A stretch of 64,000 nt of DNA from Bugula neritina. Its lineage: Eukaryota; Bryozoa; Gymnolaemata; Cheilostomatida; Bugulidae. Below the pieces are notes generated by a model. The model was not told the origin of the DNA. It ran no database searches and saw only the letters and a list, made by a program, of their open reading frames with translations. Shown here one piece after another: positions 22,101 through 31,625 of this stretch (the first letter of the stretch is position 1; the number at the start of each line of letters is the position of its first letter). Made by a program: the position numbers and the translations under genes. The stretch spans positions 21,517,628 through 21,581,627 of the forward strand of contig OZ037767.1 of NCBI GenBank assembly GCA_964035545.1, written 5' to 3'.

Positions 22101-25100
22101 ATGTTTTTTGGTATGCATCAACTATAATAACAATATTGTTCTCTAAAATATTTTTACTCCATGTTTCACATAAAAATGCACCAGTCTCAAACTCAGCTTA
22201 TTTTATTTGCTGATAAGAAATTATTATTTTTGTAACAAATGGCACACATGAAAAAAGTACATGCCTATGATCTTTGAATGAGGCAGCCCAAGATCATTTT
22301 TCTAATGGGTGGTCTAAATATAACCATATATATTAAACATTATAGGAAGGCTTTAGGGTATTTCTTCTGTAACTATAACTGAGATAAATTGGCTCTATAG
22401 TCATTATATCAAGATAGTATAAAAATATGCATTTTAACCAATAGCATTGTTTTAAAAACCAAATTGCTTATGTATATATATATAGTTCAGCCTAAATTTA
22501 TTGGCAAAGCTCAATTGTACACATTTAAAATATGTGACCTGGCACCACAAAACAAGGGATGTATTTAAAATGTTGGAAACCTAGTTATTACTATGGAGTG
22601 ATAGAGCAGACTTTTTCAAACATTTTGCACTTTATTTGAAGTCTCTAGCATAAATAGAACTCGAGATATCAGTATTTAAAAACTTGAACGTTTTTAGAAT
22701 TTCTAAATTACTGTTTCGAGAAAATCGCGTTTAAAGTTGGCAACTCTAGAATAAGTTGAGAATTATTTGTTTACAATTTACAAGCCTTAGCAACGGGTCT
22801 TTGTATAATAGGAATAGTGACAAATTTGGTATCAAAATAATTGTGAAAGTTTGGGCTTTCTGTTAAACTAAATTTCATGCTGCCTCAACAAAAAATTAGG
22901 TCAAATATGGCCGCCAAACTTTTTGTCTAATTTATTTATCAATTTGCTTTTTACTTTGTTTAATGGTTGAAAGGTTTAACAATTCCAGCAAAGAAGAGGA
23001 TGTTTCAGCAAGTTTGTGTGTTGAGATATTTAAATTAGGCATCCAAGTCAGCAGAAGTCATATAAAACAAATGGCAGATGCTTCCTCTTATACATTGAAT
23101 ATCTTTCTTTCCTCTAATATATTGTGTAATATATCAAACTGCAGCTATTGAGCTGTGCTGTTTCATAATTATTGCTAAATGAGTAGAACACTTATGAGAA
23201 AATTATTTGAATATTATGAGATTATGCGAGGTTCATTCATAAATATCTTTATAATCTCTAACGGCAACTAAATTTAGCAATTGATTTGGCCGAAATGTTG
23301 AAAATATAAACATAAAATCAGCTATTAGAACTTTTGAGTTTTATTAGGCATTAATATTCACATTTAAAACATCAAATACATTATTTTAAAAAACCAATTA
23401 AATGCAGTAAAAAATCCAGCCTGGATACAACCATTATGCTTGAATTAACTCTTATCAAGAAAAGAAAATTAGATAGCTTCTACGGTTTTTGCAAAGAAGG
23501 CACTTTTCATCTTTCTACTTTCTTGGTCTTCATAATATGAGTTTACGGAGTATGGACACATAACATCATGTATGTGGCAAAAGCTTCATCACTATCATCA
23601 GCTGATTTTCTAGCAATTAGAGATGCTGCTACTTGACCTCCATCCTGCCAATCTACCCACTTATTGTCTATTCCAGAGCTGAAAGTACAATGTTGACTTT
23701 TTTTAAATAACAAAAGGAAACGTTAGCTTGATTAGAAATGATACCCAGTTATATTACATAAATTTAGTTGGCTAAACACTCTTGTGGTACTATTATGGCA
23801 GCAGTTAATTGTGATCCTGCATTTCATCAACGTTTAAATTTATTGAATTAAACAGAACAATTTGAATTAAAAAAATGCTTGATAATTTTCAAGCACATCA
23901 TTAAAAGACTGCAAACCTTTTTATGAATGAAATAAGCAAAAGCCAGAACCTTGCAAGCCAAAATTCGGAGTGTCTACATTAGAAGTATTAGATTGATAGG
24001 TAGCAGAGTTGTGTAGGTATAAGTCTTCACTCTAATGCCCTCACAAGTGCACTTTCTAAAATGTACAGAATATAGGATTATTCTATATTAACATAGTATT
24101 ATCAGTAAAATTACACATTATGCACTTGAATATCTAGCATCTCTGCAATTGGCAATTTTGAAGCAATGTCTTTAGATAACTATTAACCACTCAGGCATTT
24201 AATTGAGTAAAAAAGCTAGCTAAGTGCAATTGAATCTATTAAAGACATTTACTATAAAATCAATTTGAATTCAATAAATTACTTTAAAATATGAATAAAT
24301 TTTTGCTCATCTTATAATAAAATTAAAAAGTTTAGACTATTTATGCATTCAGTTAGTGTTACTACTCACTAAATAGGACTAAAAGTAACTTACTGAAAAA
24401 CTAAGTCAGTCAACTATAGAATCATCATGAACTCGCATTAATATTTCATCATTATACTCATTTACATTTAGTCACATTTATCATTTCAATTTGGTTATAG
24501 GTGATGCTTTTATCAATATAAATATGATTATCAATTGAGTTTTGATAGTAACACTAACTGTAAGCCTGCATAATGTGATAAAGATTTTATCATTATATTT
24601 TAAATCAAACTTTGAGCTAATTTAAAAATCACAAAAGGAACCGGTAGTTTGACTAGTACTAGTAGGCCTAATGTTAATACTAATAGTAATAGTAATCAGT
24701 AACTGTATTGACAAAATCTAAGACAGAGGCTAAAAGTTACTAAGACTAAGAGTAAGAGTAAGTCTAATGTAAATTGAAATATTAACTATAGAATAAATCA
24801 ATAAATATAATACTATCAGTATGAGTATCAAGTTTTAAGAGCAAAGGCGAAACTCAGAGTCAGACTCAAATACTAATACAGTAATACTAATAAGTAATAA
24901 GTAATAGTAAGAGTGAATTTATAATTATTAATTATTTATACTTATACTATAAGTATAAGTAATTAATAATTATAAATTCACTCTTACTATTACTTATTAC
25001 TTATTAGTATTACATTTACTGTATTAGTATTTGAGTCTGACTCTGAGTTTCGCCTTTGCTCTTAAAACTTGATACTCATACTGATAGTATTATATCATTC

Positions 25101-27869
25101 ATGATTTACTGATACTGGTATTTGGTAGTAAAACCAAATGTAACTCATTAATATTAATAGTATAACTATAACTTATAGTTATAGTTATACTATTATTATT
25201 AATGAGTTACATTTGGTTTTAATACCAAATACCAGTAAATCATGAATGATAATCATTATGATTATCATCATGAGTAACCGTACCTCAAACTGTGAGTCAT
25301 AGTGAGAGTCATTTAAATAGTTACTAGTTGAGTAGTAGTACTAGTAGTAGTATAGAATAGAATAGACTAAGACATACTCATACTGATACTCCTACGGCTA
25401 CTCCTAGTGATACTGATAGTATAAATATTAATAAATTGATAACTACAAATAATCTTGGCAACAATTCTAAGTTAGTAGCGTAAATGATTGTTTTGAGTAT
25501 AATTACCTGTATTGTTGCGGTTTTCAAGCTTGAACGCTAAAGATAAAGATTAAGTTCAGCATTTATCACCAAAGGGCAAAACAGCTCAGTAACTTAAAAG
25601 CTAACTTTGGATGGAACGCGATGAAAAACTAAACTTAGCCTTCGATTTTTAATATGATGTTTCTGACAGTACGAAGAAAGAAGTGGAACCTAAATTTATT
25701 TGATAAAAAATAAATTTGCAAGATCTCACGCTATGAAAATGACTAAAATTGTTCTCTTTCTTTAATTGATAACTTCGCAATTTTTTCATCATTTAGAAAA
25801 TTGAAAGCCTTAGTTACCAACTTTAAATGCAATTTTAGAGCTGAAGGAATCATTAAATGCTTACGAAAGTATGATTTTTGAAATCCTTGGATCTTTTTGC
25901 ATTAGAAAAGTCTAAAATCTAAAAATTGGAAATTAATTTCAAATTTAAGTATTTCCAAATTAAACCTTCATTTACTACACTTAATAAACGCCGCCACATC
26001 CCCGGTTTTGTCGCGACTGGTCACATATTATCTTCCGGAGTCCAGATCAACCAGCTCATGCTTCTCATTACTTTTTTGTAAAAGTAGTTATTATATAATA
26101 AAAATGGTGAAGAAAATCATTATCAGACACATATTTACTTATAGTTCGCCTTTTTTATAGCTGATCAATAATAATGTTTGCCTTATAACTAATAAACCCA
26201 TTCCTTTGCTTGTTTTCGTCCAAATAATGCACTTTTTCAGATTTTTTCACAAGAAAATCACTAGAAATAAACTCAGAGAAGTGAAAAACACATCTATGAT
26301 TATCTGAAAAGTTTTTGCTTGTATATATAATAAACTAGCTTCAATAATTTCAAGATAATATTTAATGGATTTGGACAAAGTTGTGGGGAAACAACTCCTG
26401 TAACATTTAAAAGAGTTTTTGTGACTAACCGGGTGAACAGAAAAATTTAGAGTTTTTATAAAAGAAAAGTAAAAAAATTATCAATAATTATTAGCAAATT
26501 TATTTTGCTTATATAAAATAAATTAGCTTGAATAATTCTAAAATATTTAGCCGATTCACAAAAACGTTAAGAGAAAACAACTCCTGAATAATTTTAAAAG
26601 TTTGAAGCGCTTTTGTGGCTAACTGGGTGCACACAACAGTCTAGAGTTTTCACAGATTAATTAGGACTCTTCAAACTTTCTATTTCTAAAAGAATTGGGT
26701 GGCCACCCCTCGAAGTGTAATGAGTGAAAGATAATTGGAGGTTACTTCTAGACTATATGTCTTGTTTTGGTTTTCATGTTTTTAAAGCACATGTTTCAAC
26801 AATGTGTTGTTTTTACACAATGTGTGAAAGAAATAATTAAACACACTAACACTATAAATTATAAAGTCTTGGTTTAGATCAGCTGGTTGATGCATTACTT
26901 GTTTCTCTCGCCACAACTGTTCGTAGTGTATTACTCCATGTTTAGTCAACAGTCTTAGAGCTACACTGTAAATATATTCTCTTTTAGTGGTTTTGGTAAT
27001 GCAGCTGGCTTATTGGCTCAATACGGTCTTATGTCAGGTCAAAGTTCAACTTCCGCAGCATATTCTGATGACTCAGACAGTGATACTGAGGAATATCGAG
27101 ACTTAGAAAGTCAGGTTAATCACGTCACAGGTATATGTTTCACCCTTCAAGGTCGTTAGGGATCTGTTACTTCTATTGTTCAATTCTGTAGTGCAGGATT
27201 TCTACATTTATCCTGTTTTCAACAGTTATATGTAGGAACTTTAACAATTGTTTGTATAGACTTCATTAGTTATATGTATAAACTTCATTTTTGCAATGTA
27301 TTTCAACCCAATGGGTTTTTGTCCAGTAATTCTCTGAAATATGATATATAAATTTAAGGCAATTTTAATTTAATTTTATAAATAAAATGATGAAATAAAG
27401 TGCTAAGTAATGAAACTGAAATCACTATAAATGGTTAACAATGCACGGAAATAAAAATTACAACTTAAATTTAGTAAAATAATTATTGTATTGTGATTCT
27501 GTATCGCCTTGCCCACTCTAAGTACCATATCTGTGTTCTATTTTTAGCGAGAGTTAATATGATTGTATATCTACTTGCCTAGCTCAATGTAACTGTTTGC
27601 CTATTGGTCATAAGAATGAAGAACTACACAACTCTGCTGTATTGTATCTTGCAGGTCGGTGCGAGCCGGCGCGACCCAACCCCATGGAGGGAATGTCAGA
27701 TGAACAGAAAGAGTATGAGGCTATGCAGCTTCTAAATGCAATGGATAAATTGCAGAGACTGGGAGTTGTCCAACCATCTACCATAGGACCAGATGGAAAA
27801 CCAGTGCCAGTAGAGCATGTATTGCAGTTGGCTCCTGATATAGACAATACAGAAAACAATGAAGACTGA
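15430..27869 (+). CDS. RIC8A: RIC8/synembryn, G-alpha chaperone and exchange factor, ten exons, complete
   Basis: RIC8 proteins fold nascent G-alpha subunits and act as receptor-independent exchange factors in the cytosol. Exons: 15430-15621, 15826-15987, 16376-16468, 17017-17148, 17747-17931, 18179-18446, 18664-18762, 19169-19239, 26988-27130, 27655-27869; all GT-AG and in frame, 519 residues, close to the usual 530 or so. Armadillo-like helical repeats fill most of the protein. Diagnostic segments are LFDLKLMFLITAL, CRWQ-VLPPLKDEV, VKHVAADFLYVLCKE, YTGFGNAAGLLAQYGLM and NPMEGMSDEQKEYEA. An acidic Ser/Asp patch (YSDDSDSDTEEY, residues 426-437) matches the region phosphorylated by CK2 in vertebrate RIC8A. 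Vertebrates have A and B paralogues; invertebrates usually have one, so the symbol is by orthology only. Intron 8 (19240-26987) is swollen by nested transposable elements. Confidence 0.95.
16126..16168 (+). repeat. (TA)n microsatellite, RIC8 intron 2
   Basis: About twenty uninterrupted TA dinucleotides. Confidence 0.95.
17950..18140 (+). repeat. 24-bp minisatellite, RIC8 intron 5
   Basis: Eight copies of a 24-base unit beginning GCTTATAGTCTCACAGTCAT. The array fills most of the 247-bp intron. Because the unit is a multiple of three, it creates long but spurious open frames on both strands. Confidence 0.95.
18812..19146 (+). repeat. 24-bp minisatellite, RIC8 intron 7
   Basis: About fourteen copies of a 24-base unit (ACTCTGAAATATAATATTAA followed by TAAT), with ACTCTG/ATTCTG alternation. 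It ends about 20 bases before the exon 8 acceptor. Confidence 0.95.
19302..20369 (+). repeat. Tandem duplication of the left terminal block
   Basis: Block A (19302-20001) and block B (20002-20369) start with the same TAGTCTAGAAGTAACCTCCC and end with TTGTTTATATAAACATA. Without the inserted MITE, block A is about 354 bp. The two differ at scattered positions, so the duplication is not brand new. Confidence 0.85.
19565..19907. mobile_element. PIF/Harbinger-type MITE with TTA target duplication
   Basis: The 343-bp element has inverted ends: left GCCTAGGGCCACACGGTGCG then TATTTTCGCATGCGAA, right the complement with few changes. TTA flanks it on both sides (19562-19564 and 19908-19910). The paralogous block B at about 20275-20285 reads GCCTCTTACTTAG with a single TTA and no insert, which is the empty site. 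A 3-bp TWA duplication is characteristic of PIF/Harbinger. No transposase is encoded. Confidence 0.88.
20715..21255 (-). pseudogene. Decayed transposon-associated ORF (LPPT...H.KRANYQA type)
   Basis: Read on the minus strand, the region gives EVEQFVYKLYGAGNPYIDNV, then, after stops, SLPPTKDELNLHVKRANYQA followed by AIWRR, then a cysteine cluster NLKCSAYTDVCQCKDC, then, after a frameshift, an acidic tail (EEADETDGSDNGDENTFS, stop). This order (LPPT..AL..H..RA.YQ...W, Cys-rich segment, acidic end) recurs in uncharacterised multi-copy proteins of corals, molluscs and other invertebrates, from memory. In-frame stops and frame changes show it is dead. Its position inside the composite element suggests it was carried by mobile DNA. 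Confidence 0.6.
24804..25096. repeat. Large near-perfect palindrome 1
   Basis: Arms of about 140 bases meet near 24953 at ACTTATACTATAAGTATAAG. The outer parts carry, in opposite orientation, ATACTATCAGTATGAGTATC, then AAGTTTTAAGAGCAAAGGCG and ACTCAGAGTCAGACTCAAAT. Only a few mismatches and small indels separate the arms. Confidence 0.9.
25094..25250. repeat. Large near-perfect palindrome 2, abutting palindrome 1
   Basis: Arms of about 75 bases flank a short AT core near 25172. Outer arm ATCATTCATGATTTACTG is mirrored by CAGTAAATCATGAATGAT; inner arm AACCAAATGTAACTCATTAA is mirrored exactly in TTAATGAGTTACATTTGGTT. It shares its left border with the right border of palindrome 1. Confidence 0.88.
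26337..26658 (+). repeat. Diverged direct duplication near the right end of the composite element
   Basis: Two copies about 187 bp apart share AGCTTCAATAATT / AGCTTGAATAATT, AAACAACTCCTG, TTTTGTGACTAACCGGGTG / TTTTGTGGCTAACTGGGTG and TAGAGTTTT. This parallels the duplicated block at the left end. Confidence 0.65.
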
Positions 27870-28595
27870 AAATCTAACGGATGTTTTTAGTCATTTATTT
27901 TCAAATAGACATAAAGAACTGATCACTAGTGCAGTCTTGGTCTCGGTGTACATAACAGTTTGTATAAAACCGTCTGCAACCCATTTCTACCATTCTGTCT
28001 ATTTCTATGTTAGTTTCTTTTCAGGTTATGAACTGAGTTAAGGTTCAGGCATGAGTTTTTTCGATGTATTGAAATGTTGCACTATATCTTTTTGTAGTTC
28101 TATAGCTGACTCTACAAGATCCGTGTCATCGCGCATTCAGTAGTTTATATGTGTTGTTTTTGCGAGACAATGGTCTCTTGTAGGTACAATTTATTTTTAA
28201 GAGTATTTGTTTGGTGAGTAGAGAGGAGACAATTTCTAATAGATTTGCCCACCAGTTTAAAAAAGGCGGAGTTAGCTTCAGTCATACTAGCTATTACCAA
28301 CTGTCAGTTTATTTTTACTGTATAAATTTTAGAAAAACAACTTTTTGTCGTAAATATCTCGATATTTATTTATTGTTTTATATAATATCTATGTGAGAAA
28401 GCTGATTGGTAAATTATAATTATGTTATTGAAATTAAACATATAATTTGAGTCATGTTTACAGTATAAATGCAGTCACTTGCTTTATGAGGTGTGTAATA
28501 ACATGTATCTCGCCACTATGTGTGTGTACGTGTGTGTGTGTTGCATGATGTCAACAATGACAAACTTTTAACAAAACGTTGTGTCTTGCAATCAG
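27870..28595 (+). other. RIC8 3' UTR and spacer
   Basis: No further RIC8 exon is expected after the stop. The sequence is AT-rich with a short GTGTGTGTACGTGTGTGTGTG microsatellite near 28520-28541. I see no canonical AATAAA close to the stop codon; ATTAAA-like words occur near 28432. Confidence 0.4.
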
Positions 28596-29605
28596 TTCAA
28601 CAATCAAAATAACTAAAAGTTCACTCTGTATCTGTTTCTTGGCAAAGCAAGCTGATTATTCTGCTCTCTCTGTTCTCAGATATAATATTGCGACTGATAT
28701 TCTTACAATGTATTCTAGAAAGCATTCATTTTATGATAACAATTTTCTCTTTACTGGTGTTGATGAAAATGTCTCTACAGCCTACACTCTTAATGGGTAA
28801 GTTTATTTGCCTTCTCTTTTAAAAAATGAAGAAGGAAGTAGCTTACTAATATTATGTTGTTGTCCATGATTGATTATATTAATCTTGGATAAACATTTAT
28901 TTGTAGAAGATAAAGTATGCAGTAATTTGTAATAGACTGAAGCATTTTATTACATATTAATGTTTATAATATTATACTTAAAAAGCTACTAGTAGGTACT
29001 TCACGCTATTCATGATGGATGACGCAAAGCATTGGACATCACATTAGAAAACATACAGCAGGGAATACAATTCCAAAGTATACTTGTTACATGTATACAT
29101 ATTTTGAATTATATCAATGATTATAGCATAGCTTTGTGATGCAGTTTATGTAAATTGTAAATGTAAGTCATACATTACAAATATGTGTACGCTAGTCAAT
29201 GTAACAATATATAAAACATATTTTAGAAATCCAGATGAAGTTATAGAGATGAAAACATTCATTAAAAAAGTAAAGAGTGCTATTGGTAGAGATGGGTTAG
29301 ATGATGGAGTATGTGTGTTTGAGAAAGTGATAGACCATAAAATAACGTTGGAAGATATTGAAGAGGAACATGATGATGAAGTTGTCTCCCCATTTAGTAT
29401 CAAGAAGACAACTTTCAAATATACATTCTACAATGTACTTCATAGCATTAGAAAGAAAATTAGGAATAGTAGTGACAGTGACACTAAAGCTATATCCTAC
29501 AGACAAAACAAAATCGGTTACTTCACAGTTAAACTGAATAGAAAATGGCTAAAGGCTGTTAAATCTTGTTTTCTAACAAAAAGTGGTCGGCATTCTTTAT
29601 GCTGA
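28596..29605 (+). CDS. Unrecognised two-exon gene (possibly 5'-incomplete)
   Basis: Coding exons 28596-28796 and 29227-29605 join in phase (AATGG + A). The first exon begins after a plausible acceptor (TGTCTTGCAATCAG) and has no obvious initiator ATG, so an upstream exon may exist. The second exon ends at TGA 29603-29605, and AATAAA follows at 29820-29825. The product is basic to mixed in charge: NPDEVIEMKTFIKKVKSAIG, an acidic stretch LEDIEEEHDDEVVSPF, then KYTFYNVLHSIRKKIRNSSD and a lysine-rich end. No domain or transmembrane segment is evident. I do not recognise it. The coherent splice and a poly(A) signal argue for a real gene, though RIC8 3' UTR noise is possible for exon 1. Confidence 0.5.
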
Positions 29606-29819
29606 AACACCAACTATCAACTTATGTTCATATGAATGTATATAGTATACCTATAGTTGTTTATTATTGTAAATACACACATGTATACAATATGTACCTA
29701 TATATGTTTTTATTGCCATACAATATGTATACGTGTATTCAGTGCCTTCTGATCTACTGGGCGGAGACTCATTCAGTTCTTATAATCCTACATGTACATT
29801 ATAAAAAGTATATTATTGA

Positions 29820-29825
29820 AATAAA
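29820..29825 (+). terminator. Candidate poly(A) signal
   Basis: AATAAA lies 215 bases after the stop of the two-exon unknown gene. Confidence 0.45.
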
Positions 29826-31625
29826 CCGTTATTTTGTTGAAAAATATACTAATTAAAATGGTATTGTGGTATGATTCATAAAACATTTAGTGTAGAGCTC
29901 TCCGTTGGTTATTAAGCTTTTCCAATGGCAAGTAAAAACACTGCGATTATCAGTGAGGTGTTGGAGTCACTTTTATAACAGAGCATTTAGTAGGCTCCAC
30001 AAAAGGTTGTGCAAAAATAAATAACTGAGAACAGAGAGTAAGAAAAGTGTATACAGAGCTGTAATATTAACTACCTTGCTATATGAATGTGAATCGTGGA
30101 TTGGATTACATCAAATTAAATGTTAGAGCATGTTCAATTAAACAAGTTTTGTTTTAAATGTAATAAAATAAGAACCAATATTAAATTGTAGCTAAAGTTA
30201 TAAAAATACAGCTTCGCACAGTTGATAACTGAATTATTGTACTTCAATGACAATATTCCTTTCTAAGTTATTTAAATAATATTTAGTAATAGTTATAGCT
30301 CCTGAAACTGTAGACAGGATTCTAACTAAGTTTTTCCTCTTTCTTCCTCCTGCTTCAAAGTTTATGCAATCATGTTTTAAAATTTTAAATTTAAGGTTAC
30401 AAACAATATCTACCCAGTTTTTGCATCAAATAACAATATTTGTATAATGTAAGGTGTTCAGAAAACAGTCTTCACTATAGTGCAAAGTAAAAATAATACA
30501 TAAAACCTTCAAAACGCAATTAAGCCAGGCAAGTTTAAATTTAAATAGGTTTCTAAAACTTATTTATGCACAGTATATAGCAAGAAAAGAAAATATTGGA
30601 ATTTTATTCCAATTTAAATGTTCCATTCTTTATTACTAGATAGATTGCATATTCATGCTAGCTTGCTCTTACATGAGAGGTTATACTCTCAAACTTTCTA
30701 ATTTCATTTTGTTATATCAAACTAGTGCAGCATACAGTTATAATAAGAATATCTCAAAACATAAATTATATAATGTGCGTGCAAATCAAGGGTGTGGCAT
30801 TATACAGAAATTTATTTTTTTAAAAAGGAAAATAGTTTGAATGAAGCATCTTATATAAGCATGAAATAATACCATTAAGACACAAAACACTATTAATATG
30901 GCATTTCAAGTTTAACATTTACAAGGTAACAAAAAATAATCTTTTTTAACGCCACATGTATGCATGTAACACTGTTGAGTTGGACATGTAAAATTTATGT
31001 AATGTTGAGAAATTGACTGTTTACACAATCGCTAAATACTATTGTTAGTAAACTTTTGTTAAATGAGAAAACTTTACAACGAGTTCCCTATTAATAAAAC
31101 AAACAATATGAAGTGGCAGCTAAACCTCAAGTTGCTGCCAGAGCTTCCAGCTACAGTCGGCTGACTCAATTGACTTTCAACTACAAAGAGAAATAGAAAA
31201 CGTTGCTTATGTGGAATTTAAATTAAAGATAAAAAATAACAGTTCTCAAATGGGTATTTTGGTGGTGCATTTTAGGGTATTTTAAAAACTCTATAACATG
31301 TTGTTACAATGCAGGTGTTAGTTAAAGTATAACAGCTGCTTTAGGAATTTTGCTTAGCCAATTAAAACAATCAGTAAATAATTGAAATTGTATGCAGCTG
31401 ATTTATAAGAATTCTCTAAAGTTATTAGAAATTTATAATTTATAATTACTATTAAATAAAAATTTGGTGTTACAGTGATGCATATTTGACATTTAAACAT
31501 GAACACTAAATGCCACTGGCATTACGAGTCTTGCAGCATATCATAAATATTTCAATATGGAATACCGTTTATAGGTTAATAGATTTAAAATACAAATTCC
31601 AAGTAGCTCAGCAAGTACTACATTA
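29826..31625. other. Intergenic, tail-to-tail spacer, no gene found
   Basis: This AT-rich stretch lies between the unknown + gene and the end of the CUB gene. The open frame at 30655-30840 has no coding character that I can defend. I see no repeat family here. Confidence 0.45.

Larger units (their letters stand above)
22529..26029. mobile_element. Inner TIR element within RIC8 intron 8
   Basis: The left end AATATGTGACCTGGCACCAC then AAAACAAGGGATG is matched by the complement of the right end (AATATGTGACCAGTCGCGAC then AAAACCGGGGATG). The interior is non-coding and AT-rich and includes two very large palindromes. The superfamily is not determined and no clear target duplication was seen. Confidence 0.65.
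19302..26755. mobile_element. Composite TIR element filling RIC8 intron 8
   Basis: A 19-base perfect inverted pair, TAGTCTAGAAGTAACCTCC at 19302-19320 and its complement at 26737-26755, bounds about 7.45 kb. Weaker similarity continues inward for about 50 more bases (ATTACACTT...GTGGCCAC on both sides). Immediate flanks share TAT, compatible with a short target duplication. The left terminal block is present twice in direct orientation (19302-20001 and 20002-20369). The interior carries other elements and a decayed ORF. I cannot assign a superfamily. It could instead be two separate copies of one short element in opposite orientation. Confidence 0.6.
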
